Source: an uncultured Sphingomonadaceae bacterium (GTDB taxonomy: Bacteria; Pseudomonadota; Alphaproteobacteria; Sphingomonadales; Sphingomonadaceae). From it: a DNA stretch of 28,427 nt. The position numbers and the translations under genes are program-made. Location of the stretch: contig CAMLGC010000031.1 of NCBI GenBank assembly GCA_946479505.1, forward strand, positions 1-28,427, written 5' to 3'. The notes under the pieces are model-generated. The model worked only from the letters and a program-made list of their open reading frames with translations. It was not told where the DNA came from and searched no databases. Positions 1 through 7,702 of the stretch are shown here, one piece after another; the first letter of the stretch is position 1, and every line of letters begins with the position of its first letter.

Positions 1-734
1 TCGGCGTCGATGACGTGGCGCGCGGTCGACGCCATGATCTTGAGGTTGGGGAACGCGCCGAAGGCCGCCTCGGCCGCCGCTCGCCGACGGCTTTCGCCTT
101 GCTCTGCGAAATCGCGGTCGAGCAACAGCGCGATGTCGCGGTGGTTGCCGAACAGGATGTCGGCATGGCCGACCAGCTCAGTCAGGATCGTGCGCGGGTC
201 GCTGTCCCACGCTTCCCACAGCCGCGCGCGATAATTGCCGTCGAACGAGATCGCGATGCCGCGCGCCGCCGCCGCGCGTGCGGCCGCAAGCGCACTTGTC
301 GCGGGGCCGGGGCCGAGCGCCGGCGTAATACCCGAAAGGTGAAGCCGCCTGACGCCATCGAGCAGCGCGTCCCAATCCCATGCGTCGGCGGGCGTTTCGG
401 CGAAGGCCGAATGCACGCGGTCATAGACCACATCGGTCGCGCGCAGCCCGGCGCCCGGGGTGACGAAATAGAGCCCCATCCGCCCCTCGCGCCGCACGAT
501 CCGTCGGCAATCGACGCCGTGTCCGCGAAGCGACCTCAGCGCCGCGTCGCCCAGCGCGTTCTGCGGAAGCGCGGTCGCGAACGCGACATCGTGACCGAGC
601 AATGCGAGCGCGGTCGCGACGTTCGCCTCGGCACCGGCGGTCCATATGTCGAGATGCGGTGTCTGGAGCAGCAGCTCGCGGTGGGGCGGCGACAGCCGCA
701 GCATGATTTCCCCGAAGGCGAGAAAGCGGCCCAT
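1..734 (-). CDS. PfkB-family sugar kinase, probably 2-keto-3-deoxygluconate kinase (C-terminus cut off)
   Basis: The first 244 residues of a ribokinase/PfkB-fold kinase read leftward off the window edge. The N-terminus ([17 protein letters not shown]) and the substrate-side motif WTAGAEANVATALALLG are typical of KDG and related sugar kinases, and FDGNYRARLWEAW near residue 180 fits the central family signature. The catalytic GAGD motif would lie in the missing part; family members are about 310-340 residues. Its start codon overlaps the stop of the Nramp gene upstream as TGATG, so the two are probably translationally coupled. KDG kinase phosphorylates 2-keto-3-deoxygluconate in sugar-acid catabolism. 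The exact sugar specificity is inferred and could be fructose or another ketose. Confidence 0.82.
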   Translation of the reverse strand, partial: MGRFLAFGEIMLRLSPPHRELLLQTPHLDIWTAGAEANVATALALLGHDVAFATALPQNALGDAALRSLRGHGVDCRRIVRREGRMGLYFVTPGAGLRATDVVYDRVHSAFAETPADAWDWDALLDGVRRLHLSGITPALGPGPATSALAAARAAAARGIAISFDGNYRARLWEAWDSDPRTILTELVGHADILFGNHRDIALLLDRDFAEQGESRRRAAAEAAFGAFPNLKIMASTARHVIDA

Positions 735-2083
735 CAGGAAAGACCCGCCAGCAGCGTCAGATTGAGCCCGATAATGACGAGAGCGATCGCCCAGGCGAGC
801 ACCGCGAGCCAGCGCGGATTGGCGAACTCGCCCATCAGCTTGGTGCTGCCGGTGAACGACACGAGCGGCACGATCGCGAACGGAAGCTGGAGGCTGAGAA
901 TCACCTGGCTGAGCACCAGGAGCCTTGTCGCCGACCCTTCGCCGGCGAGTCCGATCACCGCGATGGCGGGCACGATCGCCAGCAGCCGCGTCGCCATCCG
1001 CCTTGCCCAGAAGGGGAGGCGCAGATCGAGGAACCCCTCGGCCACCACCTGTCCCGCGAGCGTGCCCGTGATCGTGGAGTTCTGACCCGAGGCGAGCAGC
1101 GCGACCGCGAACAGCACGCTCGCCGCGCTCGCACCGAGCATCGGGCTGAGCAGACGGAACGCCTGGTCGATGTCGGCGACATCGCCGCGCCCCGCGGTGT
1201 GGAAAGTCGCCGCGGCAAGGATCAGGATGGCGGCGTTGATGAACAAGGCGAGCGTCAGCGCCACCGTCGAATCGATCGTGGCGAGCCGCAGCGCCTGCCG
1301 CTTCGAAGCGGTGTCCGGCGCGACCGCGCGCGTCTGCACCACCGCCGAGTGGAGGTAGAGATTGTGCGGCATCACCGTCGCGCCGAGAATGCCGATCGCA
1401 AGGTAGAGCATCGCCGGATCGGCGACGATCTTCGGCGTCGGCAGCAACCCGCCCAACATCGCATGCGCGTCGGGTCGCGCGAGCCACAGCTCGTAGGCGA
1501 AGCAGCCCGCGGTCACGAGCAGCAATGTTACGATCACGGCCTCGAGCTTGCGGAAGCCGTAACGCTGGAGCGCCAGAAGGAGCAGTACGTCGAAGGCGGT
1601 GATGAGAATGCCGGCGACGAGCGGCAGGCCGAACAGAAGCTGGAGCGCGATCGCGGTGCCGAGCACCTCGGCAAGGTCGCAGGCGATGATCGCGATCTCG
1701 CACAGCACCCACAGGACGATCGTCGCGCGGCGCGAATAGCGCGCGCGACATGCCTGGGCGAGGTCCATTCCCGCGACGATGCCGAGCCTGGCCGACAGCG
1801 CCTGGAGCACCATCGCCATCAGGCTGGAAAGCAGCACGACCGAAAGCAGCGCATAGCCGAACGCCGATCCGCCCGCGAGGTCGGTCGCCCAATTGCCGGG
1901 GTCCATATAGCCGACCGCGACGAGATAGCCCGGGCCCGCGAAGGCGAAGAGCCGGCGCAGCCAGCCGCCGCGTGCGGGCACCGCGATCGTGCGGTGGCTT
2001 TCCTCGAGCGAGGGGTAGCGCGCGCGCGTCGGCGGGTCGCTCATCGGGGAGGTCTCGAGGATTGACGCCGAAGGTGGCGGCAT
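734..2083 (-). CDS. mntH: Nramp-family divalent metal (Mn2+/Fe2+) transporter
   Basis: Inner-membrane, proton-coupled Mn2+/Fe2+ importer of about 449 residues. Both halves of the metal site are visible: DPGN in the first helix ([12 protein letters not shown]) and the MPHN motif in helix 6 ([13 protein letters not shown]). The rest is a series of about eleven hydrophobic segments. I chose the ATG at 2083 because GGGAG lies about 9 bases upstream of it; a later ATG at 2044 ([11 protein letters not shown]) and an earlier in-frame codon at 2155 are alternatives. The gene follows the AraC-type regulator by 79 bases and its stop overlaps the kinase start. I saw no MntR or Fur box and no Mn riboswitch upstream. 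Metal preference is inferred from the family. Confidence 0.93.
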   Translation of the reverse strand: MPPPSASILETSPMSDPPTRARYPSLEESHRTIAVPARGGWLRRLFAFAGPGYLVAVGYMDPGNWATDLAGGSAFGYALLSVVLLSSLMAMVLQALSARLGIVAGMDLAQACRARYSRRATIVLWVLCEIAIIACDLAEVLGTAIALQLLFGLPLVAGILITAFDVLLLLALQRYGFRKLEAVIVTLLLVTAGCFAYELWLARPDAHAMLGGLLPTPKIVADPAMLYLAIGILGATVMPHNLYLHSAVVQTRAVAPDTASKRQALRLATIDSTVALTLALFINAAILILAAATFHTAGRGDVADIDQAFRLLSPMLGASAASVLFAVALLASGQNSTITGTLAGQVVAEGFLDLRLPFWARRMATRLLAIVPAIAVIGLAGEGSATRLLVLSQVILSLQLPFAIVPLVSFTGSTKLMGEFANPRWLAVLAWAIALVIIGLNLTLLAGLS

Positions 2084-2162
2084 GGACGGGATCTCCCGGG
2101 CGGTGCAGGACGGCACGCCTGCTGGTCTTGTGCCCAAACCAACGCCGCCTCGCAACCGCTCC

Positions 2163-3062
2163 CTATCGTGCGCCCGGGTGGTGCAGCGCCTGCGCGGGCG
2201 CGCCCAGCACCTCGCCGCGGAGCCGCGTGGATGCGTCGTTCATCGGTTTCTTGAGCCGCAGGAACTCACGCGGGGCCATGCCGAGAAATTCATGCGCGTC
2301 GCGGATGAAATGCGATTGGTCGTAATAGCCCTCGCCGATCCGGTCGCTCCATTTGACGTCCGAGGGCTCGCGCAACACCATCAGCGACCGCAGGAACCGC
2401 GCCCGGCGCAGCAGCCGTTTCGGGGCGAAGCCGAACGCGCGATGCGCCAGCCGGGCAAAGGTTCGCGGATGAAGGTCGAGCGTGGCGGCCGCGTCGGCGA
2501 TCCCGATCGTCTCCCCGGCGGCGAGCAGCGCGTGCATCGCTTCGATCCGATCATCTTCCGGCGAAGCGGGGGCGAAGCGCTCCGCAAAGAAGGCATCGAA
2601 GGTCACGGCGGCATCGTCGAGCGTCCTGGCCGAGCCGATTTCGGTCGCGAGCCGCGCCGCATCCTCGCCGAGCAGCGCCGCGAGCGGGACCACGGCGTCG
2701 GCGAAGTTGCTGGCGGGGAGCGTGGTTAGGCGGGTCCAGCCCAGCGGGGTAATTCCCGCTCCGAATAGCGTGCCGCCGGCGGAACGGCTGTAGATGGCGT
2801 GGCTTGTCGGCCCGAACAGCGAGGCGCGCGGCACCGGATCGATGCGGCGATCGCCGATCCGCAGCGACCAGTCGCCACCCGAGACCTGAATGCGGACGTT
2901 CGCCGCGCCCGGGTAGAAGACGTCGTCGAGCGTGTCGCCCTCGGGCAGGCCGAGACTGTAGCGGTGATAGCCCGAGACGAAGCGCGCGAGCGGCGGCGCC
3001 GGCTTCGCATAATCGAGCTCGATCGCCGGCTCGCCCGGCCTATTGCTGCTGCCATCCCCCAT
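2163..3062 (-). CDS. AraC-family transcriptional regulator
   Basis: A 299-residue regulator with an N-terminal sensory domain (residues about 15-150, resembling the N-terminal domain often seen in AraC proteins beginning [13 protein letters not shown]) and a C-terminal double helix-turn-helix (about 180-275). The second HTH carries the classical signature [20 protein letters not shown] followed by REF. The start at 3062 is preceded by AAAGGG about 5 bases away. It lies just upstream of, and on the same strand as, the Nramp and sugar kinase genes, so it could control them or be co-transcribed. That is positional inference only; the effector is unknown. Confidence 0.88.
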   Translation of the reverse strand: MGDGSSNRPGEPAIELDYAKPAPPLARFVSGYHRYSLGLPEGDTLDDVFYPGAANVRIQVSGGDWSLRIGDRRIDPVPRASLFGPTSHAIYSRSAGGTLFGAGITPLGWTRLTTLPASNFADAVVPLAALLGEDAARLATEIGSARTLDDAAVTFDAFFAERFAPASPEDDRIEAMHALLAAGETIGIADAAATLDLHPRTFARLAHRAFGFAPKRLLRRARFLRSLMVLREPSDVKWSDRIGEGYYDQSHFIRDAHEFLGMAPREFLRLKKPMNDASTRLRGEVLGAPAQALHHPGAR

Positions 3063-3117
3063 CGCACCCTTTTCCCCCCGTAAAGGTGTGCGCGATTATG
3101 GCTAATGATTCAACAAC

Positions 3118-3735
3118 CTAGATCACCTCGATCTTGTAGTGATGCCACGCCATGATCGCCGCGGCGCCGCGGTGCGGGCGCCAGCCCTCCGCGAGCGCAC
3201 GCAGCGTCTTCTCGCTCGGGCGTTCGTCGTGCCCGAGAATACGACCGATCTCGATCTGCACCGCGAGGTCGCCGGCCGGCCACATGTCGGGGCGCCCTTC
3301 GGCGAACAGCAGGTAGATTTCGGCGGACCAGCGGCCGATGCCCTTGATATGGGTGAGCGCCTTGATTGCCTCCTCGTCGTCGTCCGGCAGCTTCTCCAGA
3401 TCGAGCCGCCCGCTCGTCACCTCGTCGGCGAGGCTGCGGGCGTAGCTCGCCTTCTGGCGCGAGAGCCCGGCGGCGCGGAGCTGCTCGTCGGTGGCGCGCG
3501 CGACGTTCGCCGGATCGGTGAGGTCGCCCACCTGCTCTTCGAGCTTGCGCCAGATCGAGGCGGCCGCGGCGACGCTCACCTGCTGGCCGACGATCGTGCG
3601 CAGCAGCGTCGCATAGCCGCGCTCGCGGATGCGTGGTTCGGGATAGCCGGCGCGTGTCAGCGCGGCGGCGAAAGCCGGCTCGGCAATGGCGAGCGCATCG
3701 ATTCCGGTGCGCAATTGGTCGGCGGTCAGGCCCAT
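3118..3735 (-). CDS. AlkA-like DNA-3-methyladenine glycosylase (HhH-GPD superfamily)
   Basis: Base-excision repair glycosylase of 205 residues that would release alkylated purines from DNA. The helix-hairpin-helix is visible as LTHIKGIGRWSAEIYLLF near residues 125-142, followed by the GPD region DMWPAGDLAVQ, whose Asp is the expected catalytic residue. GQQVSVAAAASIWRKL near residue 50 also matches the family. The start at 3735 has AAGGGA about 8 bases upstream; an upstream in-frame extension runs into the divergent ferredoxin and is not credible. The length is that of the short one-domain AlkA group lacking the N-terminal domain of E. coli AlkA. Confidence 0.9.
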   Translation of the reverse strand: MGLTADQLRTGIDALAIAEPAFAAALTRAGYPEPRIRERGYATLLRTIVGQQVSVAAAASIWRKLEEQVGDLTDPANVARATDEQLRAAGLSRQKASYARSLADEVTSGRLDLEKLPDDDEEAIKALTHIKGIGRWSAEIYLLFAEGRPDMWPAGDLAVQIEIGRILGHDERPSEKTLRALAEGWRPHRGAAAIMAWHHYKIEVI

Positions 3736-3801
3736 CGATCGATCCCTTGATCTCGCCGCATCGGGGCGGCATGGCGGCGGCGACACCGCCAGGAGGACAG
3801 C

Positions 3802-4119
3802 ATGCCCACGCTTATCGTCGTGACCAGAGAAGGGGAAGAACGCGCGGTCACGGGTGAGGCGGGGCTTTCGGTGATGGAGGTGATCCGCGACAACGGCATC
3901 GACGAGGTGCTGGCGCTGTGCGGCGGCTGCTGCTCGTGCGCCACCTGCCACGTCCATGTCGATCCGGAATTTGCGCCCAAACTCCCGCCGATGAGCGAGG
4001 ACGAGAACGACCTGCTCGACTCGTCGTCGGATCGCGACGGGGATTCGAGGCTGTCGTGCCAGATTGAGTTTTCGGACGCGCTCGATGGCTTGCGCGTGCG
4101 CATCGCCGAGGAGGATTAG
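3802..4119 (+). CDS. [2Fe-2S] ferredoxin, adrenodoxin/putidaredoxin type
   Basis: Small soluble electron carrier of 105 residues. The four cluster ligands fit the adrenodoxin spacing: Cys40, Cys46, Cys49 and Cys86 (C-x5-C-x2-C-x36-C), inside [11 protein letters not shown] and LSCQIEF. Two extra cysteines, Cys43 and Cys44, sit within the cluster loop. The acidic stretch [10 protein letters not shown] is the typical partner-docking region. AGGAGG stands 6 bases before the ATG. It diverges from the glycosylase gene; no P450, oxygenase, ferredoxin reductase or isc gene is adjacent, so its redox partner is unknown. The isc-type Fdx is an alternative, but the position outside an isc cluster argues for a stand-alone ferredoxin. 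Confidence 0.93.
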   Translation: MPTLIVVTREGEERAVTGEAGLSVMEVIRDNGIDEVLALCGGCCSCATCHVHVDPEFAPKLPPMSEDENDLLDSSSDRDGDSRLSCQIEFSDALDGLRVRIAEED

Positions 4120-4221
4120 AGCGAAGCGATCTAGCGAATTGGCTCCTTCATTTCGTACGGCTTCGCCCGGGAAGCGCCTGAAAAGTGCGGCGCGATGTGG
4201 TTTGATCCCCATTCACTCTAA
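4116..4221 (+). repeat. Intergenic repeat with terminal inverted repeats TTAGAG(C/T)GAA
   Basis: A 106-base segment starts inside the ferredoxin stop codon (TTAGAGCGAA, 4116-4125) and ends with the near-perfect inverted copy TTCACTCTAA (4212-4221), matching 9 of 10 positions. Between them are TCATTTCGTACGG and GAAAAGTGCG. This layout resembles intergenic palindromic repeats known in Rhizobiales and other alphaproteobacteria (from memory). Transcribed, the ends could pair and form the 3' end of the ferredoxin mRNA. No second copy occurs in this window. Confidence 0.45.
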
Positions 4222-4520
4222 CGTGCGGGGGCGCGTCGAGATGGACGACGAATTGCGAACGCCTGCAGACTATCCCCTGTTTGTTCTTTTCGCTGTCCTA
4301 CAGCCCGGCGTTCGTGCCATGGTGTCCGCTGCTCTTTGATTAGGTTGATTTCGCGCGCGCCGGCACGTCGCCGGCCGAACGGCCGCGCCCTTCGTGGCGC
4401 GGTGCCGCGGGAAAGGGAAGTCAGGGGGGACGTACCGCTGCTTTCGCTGCGTTCCACGCGCTCGGGAAGCAAAACGGGGCAGAGTTCGGTCGGGAACGCA
4501 GCCGATCGCTTCGTGATGCG
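4222..4520. other. Gene-free spacer containing a structured hairpin element
   Basis: About 300 bases without a credible gene: the open frames here have low-complexity Arg/Pro-rich translations and no ribosome binding site. The one clear structure is at 4256-4314. CGAACGCC (4256-4263) pairs with GGCGTTCG (4307-4314), and an inner GCTGT-CCT-ACAGC hairpin lies at 4292-4304. The intervening 4268-4291 is unusually pyrimidine/T-rich for this genome. It could be a small RNA, an mRNA leader or a decayed repeat; I cannot tell which. Confidence 0.4.
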
Positions 4521-5264
4521 CTATTTGACCGTCGCCGCGTAGAGCGCGATCGCGGCGGCGTTGGAGACGTTGAGGCTCTCCATCTTCGGTGAGATCGGCA
4601 GGCGGGCGAGCACGTCGCAATGCGCCTCGGTGTTCTGACGCATCCCTTCGCCTTCGGCGCCGAGCACCAGCGCTGCGCGCCCGCCGCCGATTGCCTCGGC
4701 GAGCGTCGTCTGCGTGTTGCCGGTGAGCCCGATCCGCCAGAACTCGGCCTCGGCAACCTCCTCCAGCGCCCGCGCGAGGTTCACCACGCGCACCCACGGC
4801 ACGAACTCGAGCGCGCCCGAGGCGGCGCGGGCGATCACGCCCGATTCGGGCGGGGCGTGCCGATCCTGCGTGATGAGCCCGAGCGCATCGAAGGCGGCGG
4901 CCGAGCGGAGGATCGCGCCGACATTGTGCGGATCGGTCACCTGATCGAGCACGACGAGCGGCCGCCTGCTTTCGCCCGCGCGGTCGAGCAGATCGCCCAG
5001 CCAGATGTCTTCTAGCGGGTCGACCTCGGCGACGATCCCCTGATGCGGGGCGTCCGCGGGCACCAGCCGGCCGAGATCGGCGACGTCGGCATAGGTGATC
5101 GGGATCACCGGCGGCAGGTCGAACCCGGCGAGCGCCTCGCGCGTGCCCCACACCTTGCGCACCGTTCGCTCGGGGTTGGCGAGCGCGGCCGTCACCGCAT
5201 GGCGCCCCCAGAAGCGCGGGCGGCCGGGGGGGGCCTGGTTGGGGCGATGGCCGCGCCGCGCCAC
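4521..5264 (-). CDS. rlmB: SpoU-class 23S rRNA 2'-O-methyltransferase (RlmB/TrmH family)
   Basis: SAM-dependent 2'-O-ribose methyltransferase of 247 residues, probably acting on 23S rRNA as RlmB does. All three SPOUT motifs are visible: motif 1 DQVTDPHNVGAILRSAAAFDA from about residue 106, motif 2 LVLGAEGEGMR near 195, and motif 3 ISPKMESLNVSNAAAIALY near the C-terminus, which form the trefoil knot. The N-terminal part (RFWGRHAVTAAL...) is the small L30e-like substrate-binding domain typical of RlmB. The start is a GTG at 5264 with no convincing Shine-Dalgarno. A REP palindrome lies directly upstream. A tRNA-targeting TrmH is possible, but the N-terminal domain favours RlmB. Confidence 0.88.
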   Translation of the reverse strand: MARRGHRPNQAPPGRPRFWGRHAVTAALANPERTVRKVWGTREALAGFDLPPVIPITYADVADLGRLVPADAPHQGIVAEVDPLEDIWLGDLLDRAGESRRPLVVLDQVTDPHNVGAILRSAAAFDALGLITQDRHAPPESGVIARAASGALEFVPWVRVVNLARALEEVAEAEFWRIGLTGNTQTTLAEAIGGGRAALVLGAEGEGMRQNTEAHCDVLARLPISPKMESLNVSNAAAIALYAATVK

Positions 5265-5276
5265 GACTAGGCCATC

Positions 5277-5378
5277 ACCCCAGCGAGGGTCCCATCGAAG
5301 TAATACTTCGATGGGTGCCCGAAAGCTGGGGTCTCGCAGTTACGAAGAGATGCCCGCGTTCGCCGGCACGACGGAAAG
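5277..5378. repeat. REP-like nested palindrome
   Basis: An outer 8-bp inverted repeat, ACCCCAGC (5277-5284) with GCTGGGGT (5325-5332), encloses a perfect 11-bp stem with a 3-base loop: CCCATCGAAGT, AAT, ACTTCGATGGG (5291-5315). The following sequence to about 5378 (TCTCGCAGTTACGAAG, then ATGCCCGCGTTCGCCGGCAC) matches the tail commonly seen in sphingomonad REP-like intergenic repeats (from memory). It separates the M28 peptidase stop from the rlmB start and may terminate or stabilise transcripts. Confidence 0.65.
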
Positions 5379-5379
5379 G

Positions 5380-6987
5380 TCATTCGCCCTCCGGATAGTC
5401 GAACGGATCGGTCACGACAGGCTCGGTCGGCATCGGCGGGCGGGGGAGCGCCTTGTCCGCATTGGCGGCGTCGAGCAGCAGCGAGGCGAGCACGATCGAG
5501 CCCTGCCGCATGTCCTCGGCCTTGAGGTGATCGAACGTGTCGATGTTGGTGTGATGCACCTCGCTGTCGTAATCGAGCGGGTCCTGAATGAACTGGAAGC
5601 CGGGTACGCCGATCGCCTGCATGAAGACGTGGTCGGTGCCGCCGGTGCGGCTCATCACGACATGGTTCGCGTCCATCGATGCGAAGGGGCTGAGCCATTC
5701 GCGGAAGATCGGCACCACCGCGGGGTTGTTCTCGGCATAGAGGCCGCGCAGCTTGCCCGAGCCGTTGTCGATGTTGAAATAGGCGGCGAGATCGTCATAG
5801 CCGTCGCGCGGCCGGATCGGCCAGCGCTGCTGCCAGCCGAAATAGCGCGCAAGGCCGGTCTTTTCGGGAACGTTCGGATCGCCGCGCTGCGCGAGGTGCT
5901 GCTCGACATAGGCAAGGCTGCCGAGCAGGCCCTGCTCCTCGCCCGCCCACAAGGCGAAGCGGATCGTGCGCTTGGGCCGCACGCCCAGATCGGCGAGGAT
6001 GCGTGCCGCCTCCATAATCATCGCAGAACCCGCGCCGTTATCGGCCGCGCCGTCGCCCGCGACCCAGCTATCGAGATGCGCACCCGCCATCACATAACCC
6101 GCGCCGGGATCGCTGCCGGAGATCTCGGCGAAGATGTTGTACGCCTGGGGGTCCGAATCGTCGAAATGGACGACGCTCGTCATGCTGACGACGGGCGCCG
6201 GGCCCACCTTGGCGAGCCGCGCAAGCCGGCGATAATCCTCGGCCGCGATCTCGAAGCCCGGCATCGCCTGCGTCTCGCCGACGCCGTAGAGATAGCCCTC
6301 GCCGTGGATCAGCTTGCCGTCGCTCCGCGACATGGTGGCATACGCCAGCGCGCCCTCGGCCTTGAGGAAGGCATCGAGCTGCTGCGCGAAGGCGGCGCGC
6401 TTCATCCGGCGATCGGCGGCCTCGGGATCGTATTTTGGCTGCTCGAACTCGTCGAGCTTGGCAATATCCTCGGCGCTCAGCCGGCGGAAATCGGGCCGTG
6501 TATCTTCCGAAACCTCGTCGGGGCGCGTCACGAGCACGATCTTGCCCGCAAGCTTGCCGCGCCACTTGGCGAGATCGTCCGCCTCGCGCATCGGCGCGAC
6601 GATGATCGGCGCGGTCACCGTGCCGTTGGTCGGCGGAGTCCAGGCGATCGGGATCGCGGTGAGCTCGATGCGGCGCGGCGTCGTCATCACCACATCGGAG
6701 CGCTCGATCCACCAGCCGCGGCCGAAATCGAACCCTTCCTTGTGGACGTTCTTCAGCCCCCATTCGCTGAATTTGGCCTGCGTCCAGCCTTCCGCGGTGC
6801 GCATTGCGGGCGAGTTGGTGAGCCGCGGGCCGATCACGTCGGCGAGATGCTCGGCGGTGCGCATCACCTCGCTGTGGTTGGTGCCTTCGTCGATGATGCG
6901 GTTGACCGCGGCGCGATCGACCGATTGCGCGAAAAGCGGCGTCGCCACCATGGCGAGCGCGGCGGTGGCAAGGAGCATGTGGCGCAT
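5380..6987 (-). CDS. Secreted M28-family zinc metallopeptidase
   Basis: Exported aminopeptidase-like enzyme of 535 residues. Residues 1-20 (MRHMLLATAALAMVATPLFA) form a Sec signal peptide ending ATPLFA-Q. A middle region (about 115-270) resembles a PA/insert domain (GKLAGKIVLVTRP). The catalytic domain follows, with the full set of di-zinc ligands visible: His304 (GAHLDS), Asp316 (ADNGAG), Glu350/Glu351 (WAGEEQG), Asp407 (NIDNG) and His479 (EVHHTNIDT). The start at 6987 has GGGGGA about 6 bases upstream; a start 18 bases earlier would lengthen the signal peptide. It probably cleaves N-terminal residues or dipeptides from peptides in the periplasm. Substrate unknown. Confidence 0.93.
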   Translation of the reverse strand: MRHMLLATAALAMVATPLFAQSVDRAAVNRIIDEGTNHSEVMRTAEHLADVIGPRLTNSPAMRTAEGWTQAKFSEWGLKNVHKEGFDFGRGWWIERSDVVMTTPRRIELTAIPIAWTPPTNGTVTAPIIVAPMREADDLAKWRGKLAGKIVLVTRPDEVSEDTRPDFRRLSAEDIAKLDEFEQPKYDPEAADRRMKRAAFAQQLDAFLKAEGALAYATMSRSDGKLIHGEGYLYGVGETQAMPGFEIAAEDYRRLARLAKVGPAPVVSMTSVVHFDDSDPQAYNIFAEISGSDPGAGYVMAGAHLDSWVAGDGAADNGAGSAMIMEAARILADLGVRPKRTIRFALWAGEEQGLLGSLAYVEQHLAQRGDPNVPEKTGLARYFGWQQRWPIRPRDGYDDLAAYFNIDNGSGKLRGLYAENNPAVVPIFREWLSPFASMDANHVVMSRTGGTDHVFMQAIGVPGFQFIQDPLDYDSEVHHTNIDTFDHLKAEDMRQGSIVLASLLLDAANADKALPRPPMPTEPVVTDPFDYPEGE

Positions 6988-7066
6988 GGAAATCCCCCGA
7001 AGCAAGCGTGTTGTCTGCCTCAGGCACTAGGTCCGTGCGAGGGCGCGTGCAAGCCCGACGAGGGCG

Positions 7067-7095
7067 TTGACATGGCCGGCACGGGGCGGCATTGG
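7067..7095 (+). promoter_or_regulatory. Candidate sigma-70 promoter of tRNA-Tyr
   Basis: TTGACA at 7067-7072 is a perfect -35 box, 17 bases from CATTGG (7090-7095). Transcription would begin around 7102, about 24 bases before the mature tRNA. The -10 match is weak. Confidence 0.45.
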
Positions 7096-7125
7096 ACCGC
7101 CCTTCGCCTCGGCGGTCCTTCTCGA

Positions 7126-7211
7126 GGACAGGTGGCCGAGTGGTTAAAGGCAGCAGACTGTAAATCTGCCCGCGTGAGCGTACGCTGGTTCGAATCCAGC
7201 CCTGTCCACCA
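7126..7211 (+). tRNA. tRNA-Tyr (GTA anticodon)
   Basis: An 86-nt class II tRNA. The acceptor arms GGACAGG (7126-7132) and CCTGTCC (7201-7207) pair perfectly. The D arm GCCGAGTGGTTAAAGGC, anticodon loop CTGTAAA (anticodon GUA), long variable arm and T loop GGTTCGAATCC are all present. The CCA end is encoded (7209-7211). Confidence 0.97.
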
Positions 7212-7265
7212 CCGCCGAGGCGATGCATTCCTCACCGCCGATCGCCACGAGGCGGGTGAGGCGGC

Positions 7266-7433
7266 TCAGCGCCGCCAGTCGCCTCGATCGTGGTCGTGAT
7301 GACCATGATGCCCGTGGTGGCCGCGATGGTGGTGGTCGCCCCAGCGCCCGGGGCCGTCGCCATAATAACAGCCCGACAGCGCCAGCGCGCTCGTCAGCAT
7401 CCCGGCGGCGATCACGACTTTTACGATACGCAT
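7266..7433 (-). CDS. Small histidine-rich lipoprotein
   Basis: A 55-residue protein preceded by a strong GAGGAG about 7 bases before the ATG. The N-terminus is a type II signal peptide (MRIVKVVIAAGMLTSALALSGC) with lipobox LSGC, so Cys22 would be lipidated. The mature part is only about 34 residues, beginning CYYGDGPGRWGD and followed by a tail with ten histidines (HHHRGHHGHHGHHDHD) ending RGDWRR. A His-rich, Asp-containing tail suggests binding of Ni, Zn, Cu or Co, but this is inference. It lies between tRNA-Tyr and tRNA-Gly, with no metal transporter adjacent. I do not recognise a named family. Confidence 0.75.
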   Translation of the reverse strand: MRIVKVVIAAGMLTSALALSGCYYGDGPGRWGDHHHRGHHGHHGHHDHDRGDWRR

Positions 7434-7529
7434 GCCGATTCTCCTCTTCCGTGAGGAAGGCATTGGGCGCCCGGGCGTGTGTATCATCGCTGTATGACAC
7501 GTGCAGCGAATGGAAAGAAATGGCGGCGA

Positions 7530-7603
7530 TGGAGCGGGTAACGGGAATCGAACCCGTGTATTCAGCTTGGAAGGCTGCTGCACTACCATTGTGCTATACC
7601 CGC
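7530..7603 (-). tRNA. tRNA-Gly (TCC anticodon)
   Basis: On the minus strand a 74-nt tRNA with acceptor GCGGGTA (7597-7603) pairing with TACCCGC, D arm GCACAATGGTAGTGC, anticodon stem-loop CAGCCTTCCAAGCTG (anticodon UCC), T arm CGGGTTCGATTCCCG and encoded CCA (7530-7532). Confidence 0.97.
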
Positions 7604-7617
7604 TCAGGGCCGCACGC

Positions 7618-7646
7618 GAGGTAGCGGCGCACGCGCGCCAGATCAA
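7618..7646 (-). promoter_or_regulatory. Candidate sigma-70 promoter of tRNA-Gly
   Basis: On the minus strand TTGATC (7641-7646) is separated by 17 bases from TACCTC (7618-7623). Transcription would start about 8 bases before the mature tRNA. The -35 match is fair and the -10 weak; spacing and position support it. Confidence 0.4.
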
Positions 7647-7702
7647 GCGGGCGCTGCCCGCTTCACGGCTTGCTTACCAATTGACGGCTATGTCGCGGGG
7701 CG

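Noticed and set aside
3063..3117. Sigma-70 promoter (CATAAT -10) for the AraC gene
   Set aside because: No acceptable -35 hexamer lies 16-18 bases upstream of the -10 candidate.
4283..4298. Possible SOS (LexA) box GTTC-N7-GTTC
   Set aside because: The first half GTTC is present but the second half at the required spacing reads TGTC, and no SOS gene is adjacent.
4218..4472. An 84-codon minus-strand frame in the ferredoxin-rlmB spacer
   Set aside because: No ribosome binding site, Arg-rich low-complexity translation and overlap with the hairpin element.
7217..7260. Hairpin CCTCACCGCC...GGCGGGTGAGG downstream of tRNA-Tyr as a terminator
   Set aside because: The stem needs a bulge and no T-run follows; it could help end transcripts but does not meet intrinsic terminator criteria.
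5095..7299. A 734-codon plus-strand open frame
   Set aside because: It runs antisense across rlmB, the REP element, the M28 peptidase and tRNA-Tyr; its translation is Arg/His/Ala-rich without motifs. High GC content produces such frames.
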